A stretch of 64,000 bases of DNA from Helianthus annuus. Its lineage: Eukaryota > Streptophyta > Magnoliopsida > Asterales > Asteraceae. Made by a program: the position numbers and the translations under genes. Location: NCBI RefSeq assembly GCF_002127325.2, contig NC_035433.2, positions 91,776,033 through 91,840,032 of the forward strand, in the 5' to 3' direction. The notes beneath the pieces were generated by a model. That model saw only the letters and a program-made list of their open reading frames with translations, was not told the DNA's origin and did no database searches. Shown piece by piece: positions 10,379 through 23,758 of this stretch (its first letter is position 1; each line of letters begins with the position of its first letter).

Positions 10379-12391
10379 AAATCCTGACTTACCGGAGCTC
10401 CCAAGTTGGTAATCGTGGAGCAGGAATCGGCATCATTTTTGAAATATGTTTGTTTGGAAAGCCTACAAGTGGTAAAATTAAAAATTGTCATATTTCAATT
10501 TACAAATGGTATTGTTGAGAAGTGAACATACAAGTGGTTGTTCCTACAAGTGGTTAATCAAGGTCATTAAATTGAACTTGATTTAACTTTCATACAAGTT
10601 GTTGAAAAGGGGGTTTCATTCATTGTAAAGAGGAAAGAAATAAAGTGATGAACATATCCCCTAACCTACAAGTGGTTGGTGAATTTCAACAAAACTAATT
10701 TTCCGGAAAAACCATTTTGATTAAAATAAACTTAAGTGTTTTGAAATCATAATGGGAAAATAATTTGTTGTCAGGGGGAGTTCTGATTGTTTACGCCAAG
10801 TGGATAGAGAATTGAAGCATTTTGCATCAGTTTGTCAAATTTTCTTTACATGGTTTTGAATTTTAGGGGGAGTAAGAAATTTCAGAAAATCCAAAAACAT
10901 TAGAAAATTTGAAAAACGACAAAAACATGAGAAAATGAAAACGAGTTTTGTTGTGAAAAAGAGGAAATGATAGTACATCAGTGGACTATCACAGCACGCT
11001 AAAGATTTGGAAAGTCAAATGTGATAAACGGTCTCATTGAGGATGTGTCAGTAGGTTTTTATACATTCAGTAGATTGTTTTGAGATATAAACCTAAATAT
11101 CAAGATTTGCTTATCTCGTGGGGACCATCTCTCGGATATATGGGTAACCCCCGAAATCTTGTTTGAAAGACTTTCTATTTCTGACATACTAGGTCTTTGT
11201 GCGTGATGATATCTGGGGTATTATACCAGGACTTCTGATTTTGCGGGAGCAATAGCCTAGTCCTCGTATAATACTTTGCATAGCTTTAATCATAAAGCCC
11301 ACCCTCAGCATAAAAAATAATGAAACATTGAAAATGCTAATCATGTGCTGTTGAAGAAAAGATCCCCAAACGGGACACACCGAAAGATGAGCCATCATCT
11401 CTTTGTCTGAACAGAAGTTCTAACCTGAGCTCTCATGGTCTCGCATTACCCGTTTACAAATATCATTTGTGTACATTCACCTGTAAGACTGAATATAGAA
11501 GTCTGGATACGGGAGTATATTCTGAGGTGGTACACGCGAATAAGTTTAAGTGCTTAAAACACTAATCTCGTATCTCAGAACAGTTGGACTTTGTGTGAAA
11601 ATTTAAGTGGATCAGTATACTGACAATCTAGGTGAATTGTTTAGAACTTAAAATGATTAAAGCTTAACGGTGTTAGTGATTTGTCTCATAAACTGACATG
11701 ATCCTCTTACACAAATTTACAAAAATATTGCATGTAAATATTTCTTTACTACTTTTAAAAATCCAAAAAGATTTTAAGTGTGTTTTAGCATAAAATTTTT
11801 GAAAATAGAAAAAGATTTTATTTCATCTTATTTTCGACAACTGGTGTTGAAAAGCTGATTTTCAAAATTTCGAGTGCTAAACATGACGACAACTGGGTTG
11901 GGAGAGTGTGTTTGAAATGTTAAAATGATTTTAATGAAATACCAAATGTATATGTTTCAATTACAAGTGGTTAGTAGAGATTAAAATTGTTAAATTTTAA
12001 TAATTATAAAAACTTATGTTTTGGGTAGAGATTTGTGCAGGTCCCCGTGTTTGATCCTGTTGCTACGAAGAGCCAGGAATCATTCTTGAACCTGTGAAAG
12101 TGCTATGTCAGATTGCGATCCCGGAACAATTTAAGGGGGGAGTCTGCTAGCAAAGGGGAGTCTGAAGATAGTAGAATCAGTGTCAAATCCTGCTGTCTGA
12201 GCCAGCTGCTGATCCTGAAGAATTTATTGGATCAACATCCAAGGGGGAGGTTAGCTGCAGAAGCTGATAAAGAGAAGAGAGAAGATTGAGGATGCTTACA
12301 ATGTCAGACACTTTGGAAAGAGCATGTAGACAGATCAAGACTGAAGACTTGCCAAACTGAAGACTCGACACCGAAGACTTCGTCAACATCC
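10379..12391 (+). other. Copia 3' internal non-coding region
   Basis: No protein domain is seen on either strand. It has a repeated 'tacaagtggtt(g/a)' phrase (10470-10680), short GGGGGAGT tracts (about 10776, 10865, 12137, 12154, 12243), and near 12050-12400 the 'gccagg..., ctgaag' phrasing shared with 1-503. It looks like the long 3' untranslated interior of this element family, with pol deleted. Confidence 0.55.
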
Positions 12392-12402
12392 AAGGGGGAG
12401 TC
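12392..12402 (+). promoter_or_regulatory. Polypurine tract
   Basis: AAGGGGGAGTC directly abuts the TGTTGGTGCA start of the 3' LTR. It is the expected primer site for plus-strand DNA synthesis and fixes the LTR boundary. Confidence 0.85.
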
Positions 12403-13022
12403 TGTTGGTGCATATGTCTGTCGACTTCGTCTTGTATCAAGTCTTGTAATAGATTGAATAGATCAAGTCATGTAGTTCGAAAGAAATGGTAGTTTCACAC
12501 GAAATGACAGTTTCACGCGAAATGACATTTCGTGCGAAATGAAAAGTCCATTTCGTGCGAAATGAAAAATCCTAAAATAGGTGGCTTGAGATTTCATTTG
12601 TAACTTTGGATTCCGGTAGCGAAGCTCTGCCGAAGTGTCTCCGGGTCGTGTAAAGCTTTCATATCAATACAAGAGACAGTTTAAGTGATTCTAAGTGCAT
12701 TACAAGCGGATTCAACATCAAAACGTCTGTTTCTGCCTCTCGTTTTGATCAAAAACTCTTCTGAACGACTCGTTAAGGTCGCACAACGAAAAATCCTATA
12801 AATAGTGGACTTGAGATTTCATTTGTAACTTTTGGATTCCGGTAGCGAAGCTCTGCCGAAGTGTCTCCAGGTTGTAAAACGTTGTCAAATCAATACAGGA
12901 GATAGTTTAAGTGATTCTCTGTGCAAATCAAGCTGATTTATCATCAAAATGTCTGTTTCCGCCTCTCGTTTTGATCAAAAACTCTTCTGAACGACTCGTT
13001 AAGGTCACACAACGATCCTACA
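12403..13022 (+). repeat. 3' LTR of the Copia-like element, with internal duplication
   Basis: TG...CA ends (TGTTGGTGCA ... GATCCTACA), 620 bp. The segment from the TATA region to the LTR end is present twice: about 12565-12787 and 12789-13015. The first TATA region is decayed (CCTAAAATAGG), the second is CCTATAAATAG. The 5' LTR has only one copy. The duplicate was probably made by unequal exchange or template switching. Confidence 0.8.
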
Positions 13023-15644
13023 ATTATCATGCAATCAGATAATATTAATAAACACAAATATTTATTAACATATTCATCACAGTGGAGTGTCTTCACTACG
13101 AAGAACCCTCATGGCAACGAACCTTCATGGCGAAGAACTACACTTCGTCAAGAAGTAATTGCGACGAAGGTTCATAGTTGTTCGTCGAGAAGGCCAGTCG
13201 ACGAAGAACCATACTTCATCGACTTGGGTTCTTCGTGGGAAGTTTTGTCGCTGCACCTCAACACGTAAACATGATTTCCTCAAGAACCCTAATTACTATT
13301 TAACCATTACTAACCCAAACATATCCATAGTTGGTGGGGGCTTCCCCATGTTAACCACTAGACCCGTTACCATATCGACCACTGACTGAAGTAAGTTGGT
13401 GCCCTGACGTCAATGTCTATCATCATTGACTAGTGCCCAGATCCATTAGTTCACGCCACTCCTCTGCGGCACGGTGTGAGGCTTGTCAAACCTAAATAGC
13501 GCTATCTAACTAATGACCCGCTCGCCATTGGCCCGACGATTAAGTCGATATAAAAGGAGGGACTTCATGATAGAAAGTTTTGGTCTAGTATCCGTGTTGT
13601 CACCCTTCAGTAAAGAGGGTGTGTACGTAATCCCCAAATCAGGAGATTACGCAGGTTCCGATTATATTCTTATCACGTGTTGTCACCCTTCAATAAAGAG
13701 AGTGTGTACGTGTCCCAAACCAGGAGATCACGCAGTTTCAGTTTAAATCCTTTACCCATTCCTAACCCTTGGGAATCCCATGCCTTGTGGAAAGTGTGAA
13801 CTCACCTTGGTTTGCTCGGATAGACTAAATGCTTGTTTAACAATTGATCAATCAAACCCTATTGTGGTTACCAACGACAGTCGGTTTCATGAATTCACGA
13901 TTCACGTAGCTAGTCACACGTATTGCTCAAGTAGTAAACAACCAAACATAGACATCACGTATGTCATGCAAGAATTCTGGTCATAGTACATTTACGATAC
14001 AAGTTCACATAATGAATCATTCACATTCGGATCACAAGTGGTTTCGCATCACAAGCATTACCGACTAAACAACACATGGCAATTTATTACATCATTCAAC
14101 TTAAAGTGCGGCCCACTTGGTTTCAAGCCCGGCTAAGTGTGTGGCCAGTTGTGCGACCCATTACTGTTCGGGTTCAACCCAGCACGGAGTCATAGATCAA
14201 TACATTAAAACACAAGATTTAATTTGTATATCCTAATCTAACCTGAAATCCAATAAGACACTTTTAACATAGCCCAAAGGCCCAAGCAACTATGCGATCC
14301 CTCCCCCCTATATACAAACAGTTAGGCTTGTGGCCCAACTTAATGGAGCGGTCCAATTGAATAAATTCTTCAATAAAACTTTGTCGGCCATTGTATTAAA
14401 AATTGATATTTTGAATCATAGTTGCATGTGAATTGATAAAGGTGTCGGCCATAAGAATCTTTTGATTGAGTAACTAAAAGCTTGAAAGTCAATGTTGTAA
14501 GACATTTCTTGCATGATCACGTGAATCGTTGGCCTCTTTATTTGAAAATATCAGTTTTCACGTGATTCAAAGATGTTGTTAGGATACATGTGAAGTTCAT
14601 GTACTCAAATTAATATATAGTACTCCCCTCATTTATATCCTAAATAGATTGAATCAGTACCATTGTTCCATTAACCGTTCATCATCATGCATCATAATTC
14701 AAGCAATATCAAGTTACCATTTAGCAATCACATTGACATTTAGATCAAGTATCAACCATATTAGGGAGTAACAATTATGATTACACAGTATTTATGGTTC
14801 GCTAATATCCCTAATCGTTACCGAACCGTTAGTGTATGACAATTATTCAAATCCTAATATTCATGCACTATGGTTATTAATTCTAAAATTCACACATAGG
14901 TTTTTATATGTATCATCGAGCAGCAACAAGCAAACGACTAATCACAAGATTCTTATATCATATAATCCACACAAGAGATTAAGGTTTATAGGATTTCCAA
15001 TGATATTACCCCCTCCCCCACGCACCAAGATTCAATTATAACACATAACATGATAGTTAGACAATGAATCCTAAATCATACACAAGCCTATCATAATAAG
15101 AACACTCAATAGGTTTCTAATCAGAACTAACCTTACAACTCAATAGGTTTCAGCCGAAGATCACAGGGACGGGGAGGGTTTTCCTCTTGTTGCCGACGCC
15201 GAGAGATAGGAGAGGTTAGCTAGGGTTGATAATTCTAATGCGTGATTTGCAAAATTATGGGGAAACATCACTTATTTGTACGTATAACCTATGGGGGCGC
15301 ATGTGGGCTTCAAGTGATGTGGGCCGAGGAAAGGTTTCGAGTATCGTGGCCTCCAGCCCAAACTAACGTTGTGAAGATTAAACATGCTCGCAACCCAGGT
15401 GCATAACTAGATTCAAATTCGGCCCAAGTGAGAAACTAGACGAGGCTCGTTACCTTATTACTCTACTACGTATGTACAAATACGCCATTGCGACATGACA
15501 AATTAACACATACATAACACGTTTAATACATATAACACATTTAACGACTTAATATGCACACATAAATATCTAGTGATGTACTAATCCAACGCCAAAGATT
15601 GTGGAGTATAAGTAACGCTATCCTTAGAGATTCAGGTTGTCACA
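13023..15644 (-). repeat. Gypsy LTR on the - strand (left boundary approximate)
   Basis: On the - strand a tract GAAGTTGGGGATGA precedes TGTGACAACCTGAATC at 15644, the usual polypurine/LTR start of many Gypsy elements. From there the LTR runs leftward through non-coding, AT-rich DNA. It includes two diverged copies of a segment with 'gttgtcacccttca(a/g)taaagag' (about 13597-13640 and 13678-13720). The left end cannot be placed exactly; it probably abuts the Copia LTR near 13023-13031. No gene is seen inside. Confidence 0.5.
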
Positions 15645-15720
15645 TCATCCCCAACTTCAAAGAATTTTCATCCCGAAATTTAGCACATAGTTACTGAGGG
15701 AGCTAGTTAGGTTGCATGTT
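15645..15720 (-). mobile_element. Stub of Gypsy interior next to the LTR
   Basis: About 75 bp reading, on the - strand, 'aatttcgggatgaaaattctt', the typical sequence just before the polypurine tract in Gypsy elements. It breaks off near 15720, where unrelated Athila-like sequence begins, so the rest of this element is gone. Confidence 0.5.
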
Positions 15721-15820
15721 TTTCCTGGTTTTTCCTGGGGTGTCACACGTGCTCAGCGAGCACGGGGCCATGGCCGGAGTTACTTTTCATTATTTTGAAA
15801 TTTTTGACTTGTTTTCTTAG

Positions 15821-16268
15821 AATGTCAAGCCAGAATAGCGGAACCTCTTCAGCTCACTCGAGGAACAGTGGTAGGGAAAGAAGGCCATCGATAGAAGCAA
15901 CCCTTGTGCGTTAAGTAATGGCGCTAAAAGAGGCACTCGATGAGATGACATCCGTGGAGGAAGTCCTAATTGACCGTATCAACTATCTAATGGTGGGACT
16001 AGAGAGTAGCTTCCAAGAAATCAACCTTTTGCACCAAAGGTTGAACATTCTTGCAATGCCGCCTATGGAACCAATCTTCCCACAAGAAGCTTGGAACTTG
16101 GCATAAGAAGTTATTAATCACACCGGATGGGACGACATTCCCCCGGAACCTCCTCTAGACGCCTTACAAGAGGTTCCGGTTGAAGTCGCACCTCCTCCAC
16201 ATGAGGAAGACAATGAGCCTGCTTTCCTTCTCCCCCGAGAGATAGAGGAGTGGCTTAACGATGTGTGA
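15821..16268 (+). pseudogene. Decayed small ORF of an Athila-like element
   Basis: An open frame can be read from ATG 15821 (MSSQNSGTSSAHSRN...) to TGA at 16266-16268. It is broken by an in-frame TAA near 15912 and a TAA near 16104. The middle 62 residues (15918-16106) look like a short coiled coil; the end is acidic and Pro-rich. Its place, before a long non-coding stretch and an LTR, suggests an Athila 3' ORF or Gag remnant. I do not recognise a domain. Confidence 0.4.
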
Positions 16269-18158
16269 GGGGCCCTTTCCGGAAAGAAGTTCTAAAAGCC
16301 TTATTCAACCGAAAGAATCATTTTTCAGAAATTTTGTTGCTCTTATAATAAAAACATCTAGGCTAGGACTTCTTTGTGGTTTAAGATTTCTTGCATTCTA
16401 GGACCTACTTATCCGATTTTTAGTATGTATTTTTTTTCTAGGAACTATGTATCTCACTATTGAAAGAATGATGGTTTTTAATTATTGAATGGTGTTTGGA
16501 TAATGATGTAATGGTTAAATACACTCAAAAAGGTGGAGGTTACCAAGGGAACTTTAAAACCATACCACATACACAAAAACAGAGCCTCCCGATAATTTTC
16601 CAGCATTACAGCAAGTTCATCGCGGGGCCGTGCTCAGCCCAACACGCCCCGTGCCCAAGGCTCTGCAGAAATTTGCCCAGTTCAGGTAACTGGACACGGG
16701 GCTGTGCTCACTGAACACGCCCCATGCCCAGCCTTCTGTTTAATTTTGGTATCGGCGATCTGACCACGGGGCCATGCCCGGACCAACACGCGGCTGTGGC
16801 TAGACGCCCAGTAACACAAAATTTTGTTTTTAAACACATTTTTACACATTCAATCAACCTAAAAACTTATTTTTGGGACACATTGAGGACAATGTGTAAT
16901 TTACGTGTGGGGGGATGCTAAAACCTTGAATTTTGCAAATCCTAATAACACCTTACACAAAACTCTATTGGAACCGCTAATCACCCCAATTTTTTTTCAA
17001 AAATTTTCATTTTTTACTTGTCTTGGTTTAATTTAGGAATAACAAGTTCTAAAAAGGTTATATTTTTACAAATTTACAACTGATAGCGTCGTGATAAAAA
17101 GAATCAACAGAAGAACATTACGAAACGGCATGACAAATCTAATTAAAATTTGATTATATATACTTGATCACATTATAAACTCATTCCCACAATAAGTGAG
17201 TTTTGAGCCTTTATTGAGCATACAAGCATACATCTTTAAACTAAATGTTCATTTTTCGTTTCTTGTGTGAATAGCCGCTTGGTTCTTACGGCTCTAGAAC
17301 TTGCCACGGCGATACATTTCCGGTACTTACCGACTTAAACCCATGTAAGTAAATGATGGAGGCATTAGGACTAACCCATTTTCCTTTCAACACCATTATT
17401 TTCATTTTTTTATCACCTACCCAAAAATCCCCATAGTTAACCCATTTGAGCCTAAACCTTTTCATTTCTAAACCCACAAAACAAACACCCTTTTACCCAC
17501 CAAAACCTTTTTCTTTTCAACCCTTTATTTTAGTAAAAAGCTCGGTTTTTGTGTGACATTTCTTTATAAAAAAATGAAAGTCTAGCAATAAACAAACAAG
17601 TTCCTTAAAGAAACTTTGTTTGAAGATGCTTAGTTGGAATAAAAGTCACAAAAAACAAAAAGTTTTACGACAACCGACGCTTTTTACGATTTTAGCCCCT
17701 TTTACTAACCACTAACCAAAGCCACCTACCCTCAGCCCAAGCCTACCCCTTTCCCAAGCCCTCTTGATATTTACAAAAGTTTATAGTTAAAAAGGAGGAG
17801 GATTGATTGCTTGGCAAACATATGGTAGAAGTAAGTTCCATGCCGGTCTCAAGTGTTTCACAAAAATACATCTTTGGCCGAGTATTGAGTGATCTCCCGT
17901 GAGGTATGTGAACTTGTATATAAATGGTATTTTAAAGAGGCATGTTATGCCCAAATAAGTAATTTCTCTTATGAAATGTTCTAAATAAATCATAACGAAT
18001 AGGATTGTAAATAGTATAAAAATAAAACCCAATAAAGATCTTGGATTCCCGACACTCAAGACAAACCAAAAACTTCTCTTCTACCCGTTCCATTTGGGTG
18101 TGTAAGCCACATAATAAAGAGTTTTGCTTGAGGACAAGAAAAGATTCAAGTGTGGGGG
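16269..18158 (+). mobile_element. Athila-like 3' internal non-coding region and polypurine tract
   Basis: No gene. Repeated 'cacggggc(c/g)gtg' motifs occur at 16620-16800. A perfect hairpin (ACACATTG, AGGA, CAATGTGT, 16878-16897) is followed by GTGTGGGGGG. A second 'gaggacaagaaaagattcaagtgtggggg' type tract ends at 18158, the expected polypurine tract just before the LTR. These 'GAGGACAA...GTGTGGGGG' tracts are characteristic of Athila-type elements as I know them. Confidence 0.5.
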
Positions 18159-20213
18159 TATTAGATGTGCGCAAAATGCAACATATAAATTAGATCAAAT
18201 GAGGCATAAAACTAACCTTTTTTAGTACTAATGTTGGAAAAAGTGTGCTTTTGTCTTCCTTTTGAATTTACAGGACCAAATGAGCTTAAACGAGCAAAAT
18301 GAACAAATAAACAGCAAAAACCAACATAAATACAAAGAAAAGGAATAAACGTGATATGCCCGACCCCTCAATAGCATCCACAAGAGTAAAAACAAGAAAC
18401 AAAAGGCTGACCACGGCCCGTGCCCACTAGACACGGGGCGTGGTCAGATGTCTGCAGAAAGGACAAAGATATGTAAGCTTCTACGCCCACCACGGGGGCG
18501 TGCCCAGCTCAGCACGGGGTGTGGTCAAAGCTAAGATTCAAAGAATCTTGCAAAATCTTGGTAGTACAGATACGCTTCTGCACACTGGGTCGTGCCCGCT
18601 GGACACGGGCCGTGTTAAGCCCTATGCTGACAAATGCAATTAATGAAGGAAGAGAAAGAGATGGCCATGGGGGTGTGTCTGCTGGACACGGTGCCGTGGT
18701 CGGGCTTCTGTTTAGGCTATAAATAGGGGTGCTTGGTTCACTTCAAAGACATCCTTTGGCAAACCACTACTCTCTCACTTTGCCACCACTCCACCACCAC
18801 TACACCACCAACACCCACCACCATCATCCATCATCCACCTTTAGAGTGTGTAGTAGTCTCGGGATCCAAGATTCATAGTAAGAGTTCTTGTCAATCAAAG
18901 GCCATGTTTGGCTAAGTCTCTTACATCACTTGGTGAAGACAAGTCTTTGATGTATTACTTTTGATTTTTAATCTTTTCCCACTTTTTATTTGGTTTTGTA
19001 TTAATGACTTTAATAACTACTAGTTTCTTATGTTGAAGGTGAAACTTCTTTATCATTTGACCGTGGTGTCTTAGCATTACTTTACTGTCTATATAAAGTA
19101 AAAGATTTGCACCATTCATATCTCTACGGTCTATGTAGAGATATGTTGGCTACCTGGTCGGGGATTAAGGGAATGGTTTGGTAAGGTTCTTGCCTTGTTC
19201 AGTATATAGATCCTGCAAGGACCTGGGTCGAGCTTACTAGGACCTCCTTCAATACCCACTGGTATTGGATGGCGGGGGTGCGAATGGCTTGATCCCCTCA
19301 TATGTAAACTACTATTAATACATTAAACCGGCTACTTGGGATTGTATCCCTGCTGACTCAAACCACTTAGCTGAGGGTAACGTCACCTTTAAAAGAGGGG
19401 CCTACCACTTTTCGCATTAATAACTTAATTAATTATCTTTCAATATTCCGACCCTTTAGGATTGTATCCTTGCTGACTCAAACCACTGGGTTGAGGGTAA
19501 CGTCACCTTCAAAAGAGGGGCCCACTACTATAACTAAAATAAGTTTCTTAAAAAGTGCAAAAGTGCGGAAATCATTAAAGGATACATTAAAGGCGAGTCG
19601 GATCCAAGTGATTCATCTTGTCTATCTGTTTTTATTTTATTTTTATTTCTACATTTTTAGTTTTTATTTTTCATGTTTAAAATCTTTTCTCAAAAATTTT
19701 AGATTGATTAGACGTTGAGGGTAAACCGGTACTAAAAGCTCTTGTGTCCTTGGACGACCTCGGTATCTTACCAACGCTATACTACGCTCACGATGGGTGC
19801 ACTTGCCCAAGTGTGTGTTTAGTGTTAGTAGAATATCGTGTTTTATAAATTTAAAACTTGACTAATGCGTAAAACGGGCTTAAAATATAAATAAAAATAT
19901 AATACCAATTGGTTAGATGGATTATCTTGTCTATCTGTTTTTATTTTATTTTTATTTATGCATTTTTAGTTTTTATTTTTCATGTTTAAAATCTTTTCTC
20001 AAAAATTTTAGATTGATTAGACGTTGAGGATAAACCGGTACTAAAAGCTCTTGTGTCCTTGAACGACCTCGGTATCTTACCAACGCTATACTACGCTCAC
20101 GATGGGTGCACTTGCCCAAGTGTGTGTTTAGTGTTAGTAGAATATCGTGTTTTATAAATTTAAAACTTGACTAATGCGTAAAACGGGCTTAAAATATAAA
20201 TAAAAATACAATA
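18159..20213 (+). repeat. Athila-like LTR with its tail duplicated in tandem
   Basis: Starts after the polypurine tract, probably at TGTGCGCAAAATGC (18166). It has more 'cacggggcgtg' motifs (18410-18700) and a TATA box CTATAAATAG (18717-18726) before a pyrimidine-rich leader. The tail from 'atcttgtctatctg' to 'cgggcttaaaatataaataaaaat' occurs twice (about 19612-19915 and 19922-20213). A separate pair of 'gattgtatcc(c/t)tgctgactcaaaccact' copies lies at 19340 and 19460. No second LTR of this element is in the window. The exact LTR end is uncertain. Confidence 0.5.
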
Positions 20214-20384
20214 CACCTAACGCACACACCTCACCCTACCTTCAAAAACCTAAAAATAAACCTGAAACCTACCCCCACCCCTAACACTACGAAAAACCTA
20301 AACCGGCCAGCCCCTACTACCCCTACCCCACCCACTCCCCAAAAATCTAATCCCCCCCACCCCCACCACCCAAAAGCCTAAGAA
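20214..20384. other. C-rich low-complexity stretch
   Basis: A short run dominated by C with A/T, full of 'cccacccc' phrases. It separates the Athila-like LTR from the Gypsy LTR. Nothing codes here. Confidence 0.6.
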
Positions 20385-23300
20385 TGTCACACCCTGGCTT
20401 TGCGGAAGCGTGGTTAATTTGGTGTGACTTCTTAATACCATAGCTTAACCATAACAAGCTATATGAATTTTAAAAACCATGCAAGATCATCCATTAAATT
20501 AAGTTAGAAAAGTAAAATACCATAACATTGTCTCAACGGAAACACATCCTAACAACATAAACAGTGTTCAACAGACACAAACATCAACATGACATAAACA
20601 CAGTTTAAGAACTGAGACTTGTCCAGGAAAAAGTCACATCCCTTAAACTTGGATGAACTCGTAACTAGTGCAGCGGAAAAACGTGCCATACCATGCCAGA
20701 TCCTGAAATACATGTAAGTTGAAAAATCAACAATAATGTTGAGCGAGTTCATGCGTAAGTGAGTAAATAAACCTTTGTATGTATAAAAATCCTGGTATGT
20801 ATCAAATAATGAAAAAGAGATCACCAATGGTTTGCAAGGCCATTGATATGTGTGAAGTGCAAGTAGGAAGACTCAAACCTAGCTGATTTGGCGATGGGTA
20901 CAAAGTCACCACCTGGTCCATTAGGCGGGCTCAGGGGTTGGGCTCGCTACACCCAGATAGATCTACCTCTACTGTCCCTCGGTCTTACCTTGAGGATTAA
21001 TGGCCTCAAGTTTCCGCCTACCCAATTCACATGATCTAAATAATAACCCTCCTTACGCTAACCATAACATGTATAAAGTATTCGTAATCAAAGCAACATG
21101 TATTTCACCCCCGCAATTTAGAAAACTGAAAACAGTTAAGAGAAAAGGGGGACATGAACTCACAGTGGTGCGCCTCTACCAAGTATGTCTCCAAGTCAAG
21201 CAGCTGAGCAACGATCTACATGTACTAACTCTATTAGACGGACGGCCGTGCCTTAGCTTTATGGTTTAAGTTTTGGGAAATAGTTAGACAACTATTTCGT
21301 GTTTACATTCTGCGCATACTTGGTAATTATTTTCCTTCCCAAGGATGAGGATTTAATACATGTGTGTTCGTAATATATTATTAAGTCTCACTTAATATAT
21401 ATTCATTTCTAACTCCAAAATATAAATATTCTTCTCAAAAATGTTATATTTTTATTTCACATCATTTTCCCAAAATAATACTTGAACAAAAAAAAATACG
21501 CGTTCATAAATATTTCCGTAAAATGCGTAAGTTACGTTTTAACGATCGGGAGTGGTAATAATAATTACCGGTGTAACTTATATATTTATTGTGAAAGCGT
21601 TCGCATTATTTTGGATTCGTTAATCGTTCGATAATATTATTTTTACCCTAAAAATAATATTTATACACATCACAAAATAATTGACAAGTGACGTTGTGAA
21701 AAATATATTCACAAAATATATATTTATCACGTTTAATTTTGTGAAAATCCCACCTCCGATATTTGTAAATAAAGTCGTGGCGAAACTTATATTTTGAAAA
21801 CATGTCGAAAAGTGTTTCTAACACTTATAGTGAAAATAATTCTAAGTGTTAGGTTTTTGGAAAAATTTCGCCAGAGTTTCCTCTGTAACTGGAGGTGTCC
21901 ACGCTTTCAAGCGTATCATTTTCTTTTATAAATTAATCAACCAGTTTTCTTATTCAATCAAAACAATACTCAACACAACAAACTAGTTAATAAATATGTA
22001 AATCGCAAAGATTTCATGAACTTGTGATTTACTCAAAAATACGAAGTAAATCTCATTACTTTTAGCGGATCTTTATATAAATTAGTCCGGTTTCGTAAAA
22101 ACCTTGCTTTTAAAGAAATTCCGTCTTCACAACTTCTCGTCATCTTTTACAAAAAATTGTTATCTTGTCGGAACTTTGTGCTACGCAAGTGTTTACACAC
22201 TTGTGTTTTCTAAAAATCATTCTTGTTATCATAAGATCCGTCTTTAGAAAACATGATTTTCTTGACACTCGGTCTTTTGAAAATACCACTTGTAGATCCG
22301 TAGATCTACTAGTTTTAAACACTAGGTTGTAATAAAAATCACTTTTACACAAGTTCATGATTCGTGTGTGGTAGAGTTTCATCCTTTAACCCTTGTTACT
22401 ACCAAAACAACCTTATGTCATGATCCATGATCATGACCAACCCGGGTTAAATGATGATCCGAGCTACCACAACATAGATCGGGTCCAAATAACCACACAA
22501 TTCAATTACTACAACATTTACACATCATATGAGCTTTTAACCATCATTATTTGTGTTTTTAGTAGACTTTAATGCATCATCTTGTGAGTTTACGAGTTTC
22601 AACCGTTACAAATCCTTTTAACCACTTTAAATTAGTTCGAGAAGGTGATTTAAGCAACATACCACTAGCTCGAGGCTAGGGAAGAATCTAGACGCGAAAT
22701 GGGTGGATAAAAGCAACGAGAGAAGGTCCTCCGCCTTCCGTTTGCACCAAGCCTCCTTATATGTGATCCTTAACGCTTGTGTGGACTTGGAATGTGAAGA
22801 TCAAGGCTCGAAAAATTGATGGGTGCAAGAGGGTGTTTGGCCGTGAGTTTCTTGAGAGAGAGAGAGTTGTTTTTGTTGAGTTGTGGAGTGTGAATGATAG
22901 GATGATTATGATGTGCAAATGCTACTACTTATAGGCAATACTTAGGATTATTAACCAATAGATTTCATGCTCTCTAGATATAAGACAAGGGGAAATAAAA
23001 TATTCAAGAAGGACAAGGTATGTCCCCCTCTAGGGGACAGTTGGTTAAGGGGGGGGGGGTCTAGGTTCATTTCCAACTAATCATTAGATAATAGTTAGGT
23101 TAAGTTAGTTAGTTTAGGGATTAACCCCGTTACTAGTGTGTAGTGCATTACAGTGGGTGTTAGGGTGTTCAGGGACCCTATCTGGCTCAGAAAAAGACAA
23201 ACAATGTAAATGGCAATATTTTCATGTCCCGGGTAAAGTCCGGTTGTTTGGTTGGACACAGCTTATTCCTGACACTTTGGAATGTGTCTAGTAATATTTT

Positions 23301-23758
23301 TCTCATGTTTTGGCACTTTATTAGTTAGCTAAAAGCTGAATTGTTTATTAAAGTGCTGAGTTTTGTGCTTAGTGTACGTTTTAGGCACATCCGATCACTG
23401 TAACTTATTCCTAGAGACGCAGTTCTACAACCCTTGTATCTTCACATTCACTATTAGTGTAGTTAACTATCTCGGGCTCATACAGGCTTTAGAGGCAGTA
23501 TCTGCCTGGTGCTGGCTATGACAGCACGTTCAATAGGTTCTCCGTTCATAGAGCTACTGTGCTTTTGTGCATCATGTTTGTCACTAAGGTTAAATTTGTA
23601 AATAATGTAGTGGCAGTAAATAGAGTATGATGCAAGTATGTACATGTATCAGCATTCAAGTAGCAGTCTATCCATAATTTCAAGTAAGCACAGTAATTAA
23701 GCAGAAATCAAATATTAATTAAGTCGTACGGAAACCTGGTTTAGTGAGGGTTGTCACA
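20385..23758 (-). repeat. Gypsy LTR copy A (3' LTR)
   Basis: On the - strand it starts TGTGACAACCC at 23758, after a polypurine tract (AACGAGGGGAGAA), and ends ...CCAGGGTGTGACA at 20385, giving TG...CA ends. It is near-identical over 3.37 kb to 30617-33988. It is AT-rich and has no convincing gene; the short open frames, such as the 89-residue one at 21000-21269, recur in the other copy only because the LTRs match. A run of nine or more G lies near 23050. Confidence 0.85.

Larger units (their letters stand above)
933..13022 (+). mobile_element. Non-autonomous Copia-like LTR element (gag only, about 12 kb)
   Basis: Bounded by a truncated 5' LTR (933-1329) and a 3' LTR (12403-13022) sharing their tail sequence, with a Met-type PBS (1332-1343) and a polypurine tract (12392-12402). 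The interior holds a 5.2-kb leader, itself carrying a Helitron, and a long broken gag (6577-10378). No reverse transcriptase, integrase or RNase H motif is visible in any frame, so the copy would depend on enzymes made elsewhere. The Gag N terminus resembles Copia Gag proteins I recall from Asteraceae. The superfamily is inferred from Gag and LTR style because pol is missing. Confidence 0.7.

Noticed and set aside
21000..21269. An 89-residue frame present in both Gypsy LTRs (also 31232-31501)
   Set aside because: Its conservation follows from LTR identity. It runs antisense to the element and has no domain.
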